NCBI GenBank assembly: GCA_937894065.1
Contig: CALCST010000008.1
Coordinates: 24,148 to 88,147, forward strand
Origin: an uncultured Parabacteroides sp.
GTDB lineage: Bacteria; Bacteroidota; Bacteroidia; Bacteroidales; Tannerellaceae
Direction: 5' to 3'
Length of the DNA: 64,000 bases
Positions 1 through 8,590 of this stretch are shown here, in pieces. Each line of letters opens with the position of its first letter. Position 1 is the first letter of the stretch. The translations under genes and the position numbers were made by a program. The notes below the pieces were generated by a model that saw only the letters and a program-made list of their open reading frames with translations, searched no databases and was not told where the DNA came from.

Positions 1-990
1 TGTCCGTTCAAGACAACTGTAACTGCTGATGAAGTTAATTTCGCTAACTACAAGACTTTCGCCTTCTCTCCTATCGACGAGAGCAACAGAAGACTTGAGT
101 CTGCAATAAACAATTCCATCGAGAAAGAATTGATAGCCAAAGGCCTCGAAGTTGACACTGAAAATCCGGACATGATTATCCAGACTTTCTACTTCTTCGA
201 CAAAAACCCTAATTATGTAGGACATAACCAAGTGGTGGTAAACAAGGAACGTCCGATGAGATACAGCTCTATTCATAAAAAGATGATGGATTTCCCATTT
301 TTGAATATTTCTGCATCCGAAGCTGAAGCTCCTTACCTATTGCAATATGGTTTCAGATTAATCGACCAGAAAGAAGTTCCTGGAAGAATTTTATGGGAAT
401 GCGAATCTAACGAAATGTTGGACGAGCCTTTCCAGTTGGATGAGTATGCACAGATTCACACTCCTTTGATGTGTATGCAATATCCTTATGTGAAATATAC
501 AAATAATGTAACTTTCTATATCAATCAGAAAAGTTATAATTACACCGGTATCAATTACAACATTGACAATCTGAGTCAAATAGTAAGTGTTGACAGAAAT
601 TCTCCTGCGTATGAAGCTGGAATAAGAGCAAAAGATGTTGTAGAAGAAATCGGTAACCAAAGCATGGAATATTCAGCAGAAGAATTCACGGCTGCTTACA
701 AACAGTTTATTACAAACACAATGAAGTACAGAGACACAAAGACAGTGTTTACTGATGCCAACGGATTCACTCGTTGTATGTATTGGGATACATTTAATTA
801 TATTGACGTATCAAATGCAATAAACAAGAAAAACAGCCGTAGTGCATTTGCATATTTGTTCAACTATGCGCCTTATATAAATCCGACCGGCAATAACGCC
901 TGTACATTCAAGGTTAGACGAGGTAAGACAGAAAAGGAATATACTATCCGTCCAACCGTTAGAAAAGAGATGACTATAGAAATACGATAA
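1..990 (+). CDS. DUF4136-like envelope protein with PDZ-like domain, 5' partial
   Basis: The frame is open from the first base of the window, so the start and any signal peptide lie upstream; about 329 residues are visible. The beginning (YKTFAFSPIDE, then an amphipathic segment ending ELIAKGLE, then NPDMIIQTF) has the pattern of DUF4136, a family of Bacteroidetes envelope lipoproteins of unknown function. Around visible residues 190-235 there is a PDZ-like stretch (IVSVDRNSPAYEAGIRAKDVV), which in other proteins binds C-terminal peptides. No catalytic motif is seen. The stop codon overlaps the ATG of mutS2 by one base (TAATG), so the two genes are probably co-translated. The family call is from sequence pattern only; the function is unknown. 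Confidence 0.6.
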   Translation, partial: CPFKTTVTADEVNFANYKTFAFSPIDESNRRLESAINNSIEKELIAKGLEVDTENPDMIIQTFYFFDKNPNYVGHNQVVVNKERPMRYSSIHKKMMDFPFLNISASEAEAPYLLQYGFRLIDQKEVPGRILWECESNEMLDEPFQLDEYAQIHTPLMCMQYPYVKYTNNVTFYINQKSYNYTGINYNIDNLSQIVSVDRNSPAYEAGIRAKDVVEEIGNQSMEYSAEEFTAAYKQFITNTMKYRDTKTVFTDANGFTRCMYWDTFNYIDVSNAINKKNSRSAFAYLFNYAPYINPTGNNACTFKVRRGKTEKEYTIRPTVRKEMTIEIR

Positions 991-3464
991 TGATATATCC
1001 ATATAATTTCGAACAAAAGACGGGCTTTGATAAAGTCCGTCTTCTTATTTCAGAAAAATGCCTGAGTACACTTGGAAAGGAACTTGTTGATGAAATGAGT
1101 TTCCTGAACAATTATGCACTTATCAATGAAAAACTGGATCAAGTAGCGGAGTTTGTTTCCATTCTTGAAGGAGAAGACGACTTTCCCGCAAACTTTTTCT
1201 TCGATGTTCGTTATTCATTAAAAAGAATCAAGCCTGAAGGAACTTGGTTGGACGAACGTGAGCTTTTCGACTTGAAACGTTCGTTACAGACTATTTCCGA
1301 TATTGTAAGATTTTTGCATCCTTCGGATGAAAGTGAAGAAATACGCTATCCGGCACTAACTGCGCTGGCTGGCGAAACTGTTCTTTTCCCTCAACTAATC
1401 AACAGGATAGACAGTATTCTGGATAAATTCGGAAAAGTAAAAGACTCAGCGTCTGTTGAATTGCAGACAATCAGACGTGAGATGACTATAACGATGAGCG
1501 GCATTTCCAAGAGTCTGCAAGCTATTCTCAGAAGTGCACAGAGTGAAGGTTTCGTTGAGAAGGACGTAACACCGACTATGCGTGACGGACGACTGATGAT
1601 TCCGGTTGTTCCTGCCTTCAAGCGCAAAATCCGTGGTATCGTGCATGATGAATCTGCCAGCGGAAAAACTGTTTTCATCGAGCCTGAAGTTGTTGTTGAA
1701 GCTAACAACAGAATTCGTGAACTTGAAGGCGAAGAAAGAAGGGAAATAATTCGCATTCTTACAGACTTCACAAATGAAGTACGCCCGCTTGTTCCTGAAA
1801 TTCTCCAATCATATAGTTTTCTTGCAGAAATAGACTTTATCAGAGCAAAGGCTATGTTTGCTCAGGTAATGAATGGAATACGCCCTATTGTTGAAGACAA
1901 ACAGCAGATTGACTGGGCAAATGCCATACATCCTATATTATATCTGTCTCTGAAAAAACAGAACAAGCAAGTTGTTCCTTTGGATATCGAGCTTAATGAT
2001 GAGAACAGAATACTTCTGATTTCCGGACCAAATGCCGGTGGTAAATCAGTGTGTCTGAAAACTGTCGGTCTGTTGCAATATATGATGCAGTGCGGTTTGC
2101 TTGTTTCGCTTCATGAAAGCTCAAGAATGGGAATATTCGATAATGTTTTCATTGATATTGGCGACGAGCAAAGTATTGAGAATGATTTGAGTACATACTC
2201 TTCTCACCTGACAAACATGAAGTATTTCGTAAAGAACTGCAACAACAGGACAATACTTCTTATAGATGAGTTTGGCGGTGGAACTGAGCCTCAAATCGGT
2301 GGCGCCATAGCTGAAGCTTTGTTAGACAGATTCAACAAGAGCAAAAGCTTTGGTATCGTAACGACACACTATCAGAATCTTAAGCATTTTGCCAAAGATA
2401 CGCCGGGCATAATCAATGGCGCGATGTTGTATGACCGCCATCTGATGCAGCCTCTTTTCAAATTATCTATCGGAAACCCGGGAAGTTCATTTGCAATTGA
2501 AATTGCACGAAAAATCGGATTGCCGGAAGATGTCATTGCTGACGCTTCACAGAAAGTCGGCACTCAATATATTGAGACAGATAAATATCTTCAGGATATC
2601 GTTAGAGACAAGCGTTACTGGGAAACCAAAAGACAAAATATACGCCAAAGAGAAAAGAAACTTGAGGATATAACTGCGAAATACGAAAAAGACCTTGAGG
2701 AAGTGAATCGCCAAAGAAAGGAAATTATGCGCCAGGCTAAGGCTGAAGCTGCAAAAATCCTTCAGGAAGCAAATGCACGAATAGAAAATACTATCCGTGA
2801 AATCAAAGAAGCTCAGGCAGAAAAGGAAAAAACTAAGATTGCACGCAAGAGTTTCGAGGATTTCAAGGCTTCTGTGGCAAACGAGAAGGAAGAGAACGAT
2901 GCTATTGCTCGTAAAATGCAAAAGCTCAAGGAAAGAAAAGAACGAAAAGAGCAAAAGCAAAAGACATCATCAAGCCAGCAGACTTTCAACAAGGACGTTA
3001 TTGAGGTTGGCGATAATGTTCGTATCAAAGGTCAGACTTCAGCCGGCACTGTAATCGACATTCAGGACAAGCAAGTAACTGTTGCTTTTGGAATGATAAA
3101 GAGTACAATCAAGATTGACAGACTGGAAAAAGTCAGCAAAGGACAAATCAAGCGCGAAATTCAAAAAAGCACTTTTGTCAGTGCTCATACTACTGATGAA
3201 ATGCACGAAAAGAAACTGAATTTCAAACAAGACATTGATGTCCGAGGCATGAGAGGCGACGAAGCTCTGCAAGCTGTCACATATTTTATCGACGATGCTA
3301 TTCAGGTCGGCGCTTCAAGAGTGAGAATCCTGCATGGAACGGGAACTGGCATTTTGCGACAATTGATACGCGAATATCTGAGAACTGTTCCGGGAGTGAG
3401 ACATTTCCAGGACGAACATGTTCAGTTTGGAGGCGCAGGTATTACGGTTGTTGATTTGGATTAA
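990..3464 (+). CDS. mutS2: MutS2-family ATPase/endonuclease
   Basis: An 824-residue protein, close to the usual MutS2 length. It has MutS-type core and clamp helices, a Walker A motif GPNAGGKS near residue 346, a Walker B region LLIDEFGGGTEP near residue 423, a long charged coiled coil (about 525-665), a small beta domain (VGDNVRIKGQTSAGTV), and a C-terminal Smr nuclease domain from about residue 748 (DVRGMRGDEA, then HGTGTGIL). MutS2 lacks the mismatch-recognition domain of MutS. It is known from other bacteria to act in recombination control and in rescue of collided ribosomes; which role applies here cannot be read from the sequence. The ATG overlaps the upstream stop codon by one base. 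Confidence 0.95.
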   Translation: MIYPYNFEQKTGFDKVRLLISEKCLSTLGKELVDEMSFLNNYALINEKLDQVAEFVSILEGEDDFPANFFFDVRYSLKRIKPEGTWLDERELFDLKRSLQTISDIVRFLHPSDESEEIRYPALTALAGETVLFPQLINRIDSILDKFGKVKDSASVELQTIRREMTITMSGISKSLQAILRSAQSEGFVEKDVTPTMRDGRLMIPVVPAFKRKIRGIVHDESASGKTVFIEPEVVVEANNRIRELEGEERREIIRILTDFTNEVRPLVPEILQSYSFLAEIDFIRAKAMFAQVMNGIRPIVEDKQQIDWANAIHPILYLSLKKQNKQVVPLDIELNDENRILLISGPNAGGKSVCLKTVGLLQYMMQCGLLVSLHESSRMGIFDNVFIDIGDEQSIENDLSTYSSHLTNMKYFVKNCNNRTILLIDEFGGGTEPQIGGAIAEALLDRFNKSKSFGIVTTHYQNLKHFAKDTPGIINGAMLYDRHLMQPLFKLSIGNPGSSFAIEIARKIGLPEDVIADASQKVGTQYIETDKYLQDIVRDKRYWETKRQNIRQREKKLEDITAKYEKDLEEVNRQRKEIMRQAKAEAAKILQEANARIENTIREIKEAQAEKEKTKIARKSFEDFKASVANEKEENDAIARKMQKLKERKERKEQKQKTSSSQQTFNKDVIEVGDNVRIKGQTSAGTVIDIQDKQVTVAFGMIKSTIKIDRLEKVSKGQIKREIQKSTFVSAHTTDEMHEKKLNFKQDIDVRGMRGDEALQAVTYFIDDAIQVGASRVRILHGTGTGILRQLIREYLRTVPGVRHFQDEHVQFGGAGITVVDLD

Positions 3465-3610
3465 TCGCCAAATATTAAAAAGTGTTCAAGATTCACATCT
3501 TCTCCTTGTCTATCAAGAATATAAGAGAATTGTGAAACTAGGGAAAGTAAAAAACACTGTATAATACAGGTTAAAATAATAATTACGGAATTAAGACCGT
3601 ATTATTCTGA

Positions 3611-3677
3611 AAAAAAGGTCGGCATCTTTTCATGAAAACATGGTAGTGTTTCCGGAAAAAGATGCCGACCTTTTTTC
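3611..3677. terminator. Long perfect inverted repeat, probable terminator after mutS2
   Basis: Arms of about 20 bases (3611-3630 and 3657-3677, core GGTCGGCATC / GATGCCGACC) pair perfectly around a loop of about 26 bases. The stem starts with an A run and ends with a T run, so it can terminate transcription in either direction. It lies about 150 bases after the mutS2 stop. The rest of the 385-base gap (3465-3849) holds the 22-bp repeat array and the ygiQ promoter; nothing was recognised in 3465-3610. Confidence 0.75.
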
Positions 3678-3714
3678 GGAAATAACCGGTAAAAATAATT
3701 GCTCCATTTTCATC

Positions 3715-3824
3715 CGAATGTAATCTGAAATATTTACGGAAGGAAATAAAATTTCTCTCGGAAGAAAATCAAATTACTTACGGAAGGAAAACGAATTGCT
3801 TTCGGACGAAATATTGATAATTTT
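3715..3824 (+). repeat. 22-bp tandem repeat array upstream of the YgiQ-family gene
   Basis: Units start at 3737, 3759, 3781 and 3803, exactly 22 bases apart. A more diverged unit fits at 3715. The consensus is close to CGGAAGGAAATNAAATTNCT. The units are direct repeats and not palindromic. The last unit contains the TTG (3814-3816) that fits as the -33 element of the ygiQ promoter, so the array adjoins and partly overlaps that promoter. Confidence 0.8.
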
Positions 3825-3844
3825 TATATAAATCCCTACCTTTG
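3814..3844 (+). promoter_or_regulatory. Bacteroidetes-type promoter of the YgiQ-family gene
   Basis: TTG at 3814-3816, 20 bases, then TACCTTTG at 3837-3844, which fits the Bacteroidetes -7 consensus TAnnTTTG. The annotated ATG at 3850 lies only six bases after the -7 box, so the transcript may begin at or next to the start codon. Confidence 0.7.
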
Positions 3845-3849
3845 CCACC

Positions 3850-5670
3850 ATGAAATCTTTCAAAACAGAGGCATGGTTGCCTACAACAAAAAAAGAAGTT
3901 GAAGCACGTGGATGGGATTATATCGACGTGATTATTTTCAGTGGAGATGCCTACGTTGATCATCCTTCATTTGGCGCTGCCGTTGTGGGCAGAACGCTTG
4001 AGGCTGAGGGGTTGAGAGTAGCGATTGTTCCACAACCGGATTGGCGTGGAGATTTCCGAGACTTCAAGAAACTTGGTGCTCCGAGATTATTCTTTGGTGT
4101 GTCAGCAGGTGCGATGGACTCGATGATAAATCACTACACTGCCAACAAAAGATTAAGAAGTGACGATGCATACACTCCGGACAGACGTGCCGGAATGAGA
4201 CCGGACTATCCGAGCATTGTATATACGAAAATACTTAAGGAACTTTATCCTGACGTTCCGGTGGTTCTTGGTGGTATTGAAGCATCACTGCGCAGACTTA
4301 CTCATTATGACTATTGGCAGGACAAACTTCGTCCGGGCATACTCATTGACAGTCCGGCAGACCTGTTGATTTATGGCATGGGAGAATTGCCTCTGAAAGA
4401 GCTTGTTCATAAATTAAAGTCCGGTATTCCTTTCAAGGACATAAAGGATATTCCTCAAACAGTTTATTTATCTTCAGACATAAAAGCCGGAGATGACGAC
4501 ATTGTTCTTTTCTCCCACGAAGAATGTTTGAAAGACAAGCTGAAACAGGCTAAGAATTTCAGACATATTGAAGAAGAATCCAACAAACTGAATGCAAAAA
4601 GAATAATCCAGCGTGTGGGCAAACAGGCTTTGGTTGTGAATCCTCCGTTCCCTCCTATGACGGAAGAGCAAATTGACGCATCTTTTGATTTGCCTTACAC
4701 TCGCCTGCCTCATCCGAAATATAAGGGCAAAGTGATTCCGGCTTTCGAAATGATAAAATTCTCGGTTAATATCCATCGCGGATGTTTTGGCGGATGTGCT
4801 TTCTGTACTATATCTGCACATCAGGGAAAATTTATTGCATCCAGAAGCAAGGAATCTATTTTGCGTGAAGTAAAGGCTATCACACAGATGGAAGATTTCA
4901 AAGGCAATCTGAGTGATTTGGGTGGTCCTTCAGCAAACATGTATAAGATGAGAGGAAAGAATACTGATATTTGTGCGAAATGCAAAAAGCCTTCGTGCAT
5001 ATCTCCTACTGTTTGCAAGAATTTGAATGCAGACCATTCTCCTCTCCTTGAAATATATAAAGAAGTGGATAAGTTGCCTGGTATAAAACATTCATATATT
5101 GGCAGTGGCGTGAGGTACGACCTTCTTCTGCATCGCTATGATGACGAAAAGCTAAACAAATCAGCACACCAATATACAGAAGAATTGATTGCCAGACACG
5201 TTTCAGGAAGGCTGAAAGTTGCTCCTGAGCATACACAGGACGAGGTGCTGAAACAAATGCGAAAGCCTTCGTTCAAATTGTTCGAACAATTCAAAAGAAT
5301 ATTCGACCGTATAAATAAGGAGAAAGGAATGAGACAACAGTTGATTCCTTATTTCATCTCAAGCCATCCGGGATGTACGGAAAGCGACATGGCTGAACTT
5401 GCTGTCATTACAAAGGATTTGCATTTCCAGCTTGAGCAGGTACAGGATTTCACTCCTACTCCGATGACTCTTGCTACGGAGATGTATTATACTGGATATC
5501 ATCCATACACATTGGAAAAAGTATATACAGCAAAAACAAAGGAACAGAAACTGGCTCAAAGACAGTTTTTCTTCTGGTATAAGCCGGAATATCGTCAGCA
5601 AATTACCAAATCTCTCCAGCGACTGAAGAGAAATGACCTTATACAGAAGTTATTCAAAAGAAAGTTTTGA
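3850..5670 (+). CDS. YgiQ-family radical SAM protein
   Basis: A 606-residue protein that follows the YgiQ/UPF0313 family along its whole length: an N-terminal cobalamin-binding-like part (GDAYVDHPSFG near residue 34, GGIEASLRRLTHYDYW near 140), then the radical SAM cluster motif CFGGCAFC with cysteines 312, 316 and 319. A second cysteine group (CAKCKKPSC, C at about 377-385) follows. Members of this family are oxygen-sensitive radical enzymes whose substrate is not established. It is shorter than E. coli YgiQ, which has a longer basic tail. The start at ATG 3850 is supported by homology (KEVEARGWD aligns near the family N-terminus) although it sits almost on the predicted transcription start. 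The next gene begins six bases after the stop. Confidence 0.92.
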   Translation: MKSFKTEAWLPTTKKEVEARGWDYIDVIIFSGDAYVDHPSFGAAVVGRTLEAEGLRVAIVPQPDWRGDFRDFKKLGAPRLFFGVSAGAMDSMINHYTANKRLRSDDAYTPDRRAGMRPDYPSIVYTKILKELYPDVPVVLGGIEASLRRLTHYDYWQDKLRPGILIDSPADLLIYGMGELPLKELVHKLKSGIPFKDIKDIPQTVYLSSDIKAGDDDIVLFSHEECLKDKLKQAKNFRHIEEESNKLNAKRIIQRVGKQALVVNPPFPPMTEEQIDASFDLPYTRLPHPKYKGKVIPAFEMIKFSVNIHRGCFGGCAFCTISAHQGKFIASRSKESILREVKAITQMEDFKGNLSDLGGPSANMYKMRGKNTDICAKCKKPSCISPTVCKNLNADHSPLLEIYKEVDKLPGIKHSYIGSGVRYDLLLHRYDDEKLNKSAHQYTEELIARHVSGRLKVAPEHTQDEVLKQMRKPSFKLFEQFKRIFDRINKEKGMRQQLIPYFISSHPGCTESDMAELAVITKDLHFQLEQVQDFTPTPMTLATEMYYTGYHPYTLEKVYTAKTKEQKLAQRQFFFWYKPEYRQQITKSLQRLKRNDLIQKLFKRKF

Positions 5671-5676
5671 TTGAAT

Positions 5677-6954
5677 ATGAAAACAATTTATGCATTTTTA
5701 GCCGCACTACTGAGTGCCGGACAAGCATTAAATGCTCAGACACCTTACAGAACTCAGGTGTTTGAACATAAGCATATCAAATCTTTACAGATTTTACAGC
5801 CGGATCAGACTTTTTCAATTCCGGTTCTGGCTCTTAATTCTGACGCACAGTTGGAATTTGTATTTGATGATTTTCTGAATGCACACAGCAGATATGCATA
5901 CTCGATAATACACTGCGATGCAGATTGGCAACCATCTGATTTATCTCCTATCGAATATCTGGATGGATTTCAGGATTTGACAATTGATGATTTTGCCAAT
6001 TCTATGGCAACAACAACTCAATATACAAATTACAGGTTGTTTCTGCCAAACGATGATATCCAATTCAAAGTATCCGGCAATTACGTTCTGAAGGTTTATC
6101 CGGAAGATGACCCGGAGAGAATCGTTCTGACTGCTTGTTTCCAGGTTGTGGAACCACAGATACAGATTTCGGCAGAAGTTACAGGCAATACAAATATTGA
6201 TACATACCAGCGTCATCAGCAAGTCAACTTTGTGCTTAACACAAAAAATTTCCAGATTGCTTATCCGCAGAGCGACATAAAAATCTGTGTTACACAAAAC
6301 AACAGAACAGACAATGCTGTTACAAACATTAAGCCAAGCGGCATTCTGGACGGACAAATTGTTTATGAGAACATTCCGGAACTGATTTTCCCGGCAGGAA
6401 ATGAATACAGACGAATGGAGTTCCTGAGCAACAAGTATAACGGAATGAGAGTGGAAAATATTTCATTCCACAATCCATTCTATCATGTGACCTTGCTCAA
6501 GGATTTTCCGAGCGCAATGTCTTCATATGAATATGACCAGGACCAAAACGGACGTTTTTATGTGAATTCAAGTGGAAGTACTGACCCTGACACAGAAGCT
6601 GATTATTATTTCGTTCATTTCACTTTGGCTATGCCTGAAGCAAAACAGGGCAAAGTATATCTGAATGGTGAAGCATTTCATAATCTCTTCAATGAAGAAA
6701 CAGAAATGTCGTTTAACCACGAAACCAATCAGTACGAAAAATCAATGCTTTTGAAGCAGGGAAACTATAACTATCAATATCTTTATGTTCCCAACGGTGA
6801 AACCAAAGGCAGAACAGATGCAATCGAAGGAGATTTTCACCAGACTGAAAATGAATATTGCATATATGTTTATTACCGCCCAATGGGTGCAAGGTATGAC
6901 AGACTTATCGGAGTTTCTTCAATCTCCAATTTAAGGGAAAAGCAATTACAATAA
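5677..6954 (+). CDS. DUF5103 / type IX secretion system plug-domain protein
   Basis: About 425 residues from ATG 5677, with a signal peptide (MKTIYAFLAALLSAGQALNA, cleavage before QTP). The all-beta body contains YSIIHCDADWQPSDL, SPIEYLDGF and a C-terminal YVYYRP segment, which is the DUF5103 pattern. In Flavobacterium johnsoniae a member of this family plugs the SprA translocon of the type IX secretion system. Many Bacteroides that are thought to lack a full T9SS still carry this family, and no other T9SS gene is in the window, so the role here is open. The gene follows the YgiQ gene with six bases between them and is probably in the same operon. A terminator hairpin follows directly. Confidence 0.8.
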   Translation: MKTIYAFLAALLSAGQALNAQTPYRTQVFEHKHIKSLQILQPDQTFSIPVLALNSDAQLEFVFDDFLNAHSRYAYSIIHCDADWQPSDLSPIEYLDGFQDLTIDDFANSMATTTQYTNYRLFLPNDDIQFKVSGNYVLKVYPEDDPERIVLTACFQVVEPQIQISAEVTGNTNIDTYQRHQQVNFVLNTKNFQIAYPQSDIKICVTQNNRTDNAVTNIKPSGILDGQIVYENIPELIFPAGNEYRRMEFLSNKYNGMRVENISFHNPFYHVTLLKDFPSAMSSYEYDQDQNGRFYVNSSGSTDPDTEADYYFVHFTLAMPEAKQGKVYLNGEAFHNLFNEETEMSFNHETNQYEKSMLLKQGNYNYQYLYVPNGETKGRTDAIEGDFHQTENEYCIYVYYRPMGARYDRLIGVSSISNLREKQLQ

Positions 6955-6960
6955 ATAATA

Positions 6961-6994
6961 TTAGCCGGCAGACCTTTTCAGATTTGCCGGCTAA
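6961..6994. terminator. Bidirectional terminator between convergent genes
   Basis: TTAGCCGGCA (6961-6970) pairs with TGCCGGCTAA (6985-6994) around a 14-base loop. A T-rich stretch follows on the plus strand and an A/T-rich stretch precedes it. It separates the DUF5103 gene from the leftward lipoprotein gene. Confidence 0.8.
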
Positions 6995-7000
6995 ATTTTA

Positions 7001-7549
7001 TCATTCTAATGAAATGACAACTGTCTTCTCACCTTTGCCTCCCAACAATTCAAGCATTTGTTCTCTCGTGGATACACCGTCCACCTTTCCTAGTTTCGTA
7101 AAACTCCATGAATTTGAATCATAGTAAATCACAAATGAATTTCCCTGATATAAAATAATATCTCCGGGACCAGTCGTTGTGTACGCATCATTTCTTGGCA
7201 AGGAAAAACCTAACGAACCTACTTTTTCCATATCTCCGTAATCATTCATTCGAATAGTTATTTCACCTTGAGAGAGACGTTTAACCAAAGCCTCAGTCGA
7301 TGAGTTATTCACTAAAGTAGCCGTAAAAGTTTTTCCATTTATATTCAGCACTATTTTTCCACTTTCCATATTACTATTATTATCTGATTCGTTATCTTCC
7401 TGTTCTGTATTTTCTGTCTGCCCGGCTTGCTCCATTGCTTCATCATCAACCACGCTACACGAAACAAACAACATGAAGACACAGAACATAAATGGATAAG
7501 TCAGCAATTCATTTATGTAATCTTTACTTAAAGCCATAATATTATTCAT
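7001..7549 (-). CDS. Cyclophilin-like-fold lipoprotein
   Basis: 182 residues. The N-terminus has a hydrophobic segment ending in LFVSCS, a lipobox-like site that suggests lipid anchoring after export. An acidic, Asn/Glu-rich linker follows. The C-terminal ~110 residues (IVLNINGKTFTATLVNN, GEITIRMNDYGDMEKVG, GPGDIILYQGNSFVIYY, LGKVDG) match the cyclophilin-like fold family found in small bacterial exported proteins. These keep the fold of peptidyl-prolyl isomerases but are not known to have that activity. Two starts are possible, ATG 7549 and ATG 7537. The gene lies 26 bases downstream of the carboxymuconolactone decarboxylase/cupin gene on the same strand, so it is probably the second gene of that operon. 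Confidence 0.7.
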   Translation of the reverse strand: MNNIMALSKDYINELLTYPFMFCVFMLFVSCSVVDDEAMEQAGQTENTEQEDNESDNNSNMESGKIVLNINGKTFTATLVNNSSTEALVKRLSQGEITIRMNDYGDMEKVGSLGFSLPRNDAYTTTGPGDIILYQGNSFVIYYDSNSWSFTKLGKVDGVSTREQMLELLGGKGEKTVVISLE

Positions 7550-7575
7550 TTATATTATCAGGCTAAATTAAAATG

Positions 7576-8394
7576 CTATTTCAGAAGATTATACACATCA
7601 TCTGTAACAGCTTCGAGCCATTCATTTGAAGTCTCTTCGCCGGAAACCTCAAATGCCAGATGAGAGAACCAGCTGTCAGCAGCAGCTCCATGCCAATGTT
7701 TTACTCCTGCAGGAATATGAATCACTGTTCCGGGAAGAATCTCTACTGCGGGTTTACCTTCTTCCTGATACCAACCACGGCCGGCAACACCAATCAGCAT
7801 CTGTCCTCCTCCCTGCTTAGCATGGTGTATGTGCCAGTTGTTTCGGCAGCGAGGCTCAAATGTAACATTGTATACAACAACCTGGTCACTTGAAATCGGA
7901 GCCAAATAACTGTTTCCAATGAAGTATTTTGCAAAAGCAGTATTTGGTTCTCCAATAGGGAAAATCATTTGCTTCTGGAACTCTGCCTTTTCATCTTCGG
8001 CAGTTTCTTCTGCCCACACATCTTTTGCAAGGCGAAATGCTGCCCATGCTTTCGGCCATCCTGCATAAAAACCGATATGTGTAAGTATTTCCGAAATCTC
8101 AGTTCTAGTAATGCCATTCTTACGAGCCGACTGAAGATGATATATCAAAGAGCTGTCTGTTATTCCTTGACTGATAAGCGAGGTAATAGTCACCAAGCTG
8201 CGGTCACGCAATCCCAATTTGTCTGTACGGCTCCATACTTCACCAAAAAGAACATCGTCATTTAATTCTGCGAATTTTGGAGCGAAATCTCCAAGCTGTT
8301 CACGTCCTGCTGTCTGTTTTATTTTTTCCTGTGCCATAATTGTAGTATTATTTAATGCCAACGCCATAAAGGCAATAATAACTTTAGTTTTCAT
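7576..8394 (-). CDS. Exported carboxymuconolactone decarboxylase-like / cupin fusion protein
   Basis: 272 residues with a signal peptide (MKTKVIIAFMALALNNTTIMAQ). Residues ~35-135 form a carboxymuconolactone decarboxylase-like helical domain (DKLGLRDRSLVTITSLI, HLQSARKNGITRTEISEI). The AhpD-type CxxC is absent, so this half should not be a peroxidase of that type. Residues ~165-265 form a cupin with candidate metal ligands in WHIHHAKQ and in HIPAGVKHWHG. Such fusions are usually cytoplasmic or undefined in substrate; the export signal is notable here. The cyclophilin-like lipoprotein follows in the same direction. The exact reaction is unknown. Confidence 0.82.
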   Translation of the reverse strand: MKTKVIIAFMALALNNTTIMAQEKIKQTAGREQLGDFAPKFAELNDDVLFGEVWSRTDKLGLRDRSLVTITSLISQGITDSSLIYHLQSARKNGITRTEISEILTHIGFYAGWPKAWAAFRLAKDVWAEETAEDEKAEFQKQMIFPIGEPNTAFAKYFIGNSYLAPISSDQVVVYNVTFEPRCRNNWHIHHAKQGGGQMLIGVAGRGWYQEEGKPAVEILPGTVIHIPAGVKHWHGAAADSWFSHLAFEVSGEETSNEWLEAVTDDVYNLLK

Positions 8395-8521
8395 TTTGAT
8401 TCAGTTTTATAATCCTACCTTTCTTTTTTGCAAAGTTAAATGTTAGGAAGAGCGGACTTTGTATACATTTCAACGATATTTATACCTAAATTATAGATTG
8501 TGACATATAAAGATTGAGACA

Positions 8522-8553
8522 TTTTGCATATTACTTCAATTTGCCTACTTTTG
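8522..8553 (+). promoter_or_regulatory. Promoter of the M28 peptidase gene
   Basis: TTTG at 8523-8526, a 19-base spacer, then TACTTTTG at 8546-8553. This is a full match to the Bacteroidetes promoter pattern, with the ATG 38 bases further on. Confidence 0.8.
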
Positions 8554-8590
8554 TAAAAGCAAAAAATAGAAAACACAAATTGTATTAAAT

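Noticed and set aside
1391..1808. Leftward open frames inside mutS2
   Set aside because: They are antisense shadows of a gene with intact MutS2 motifs throughout.
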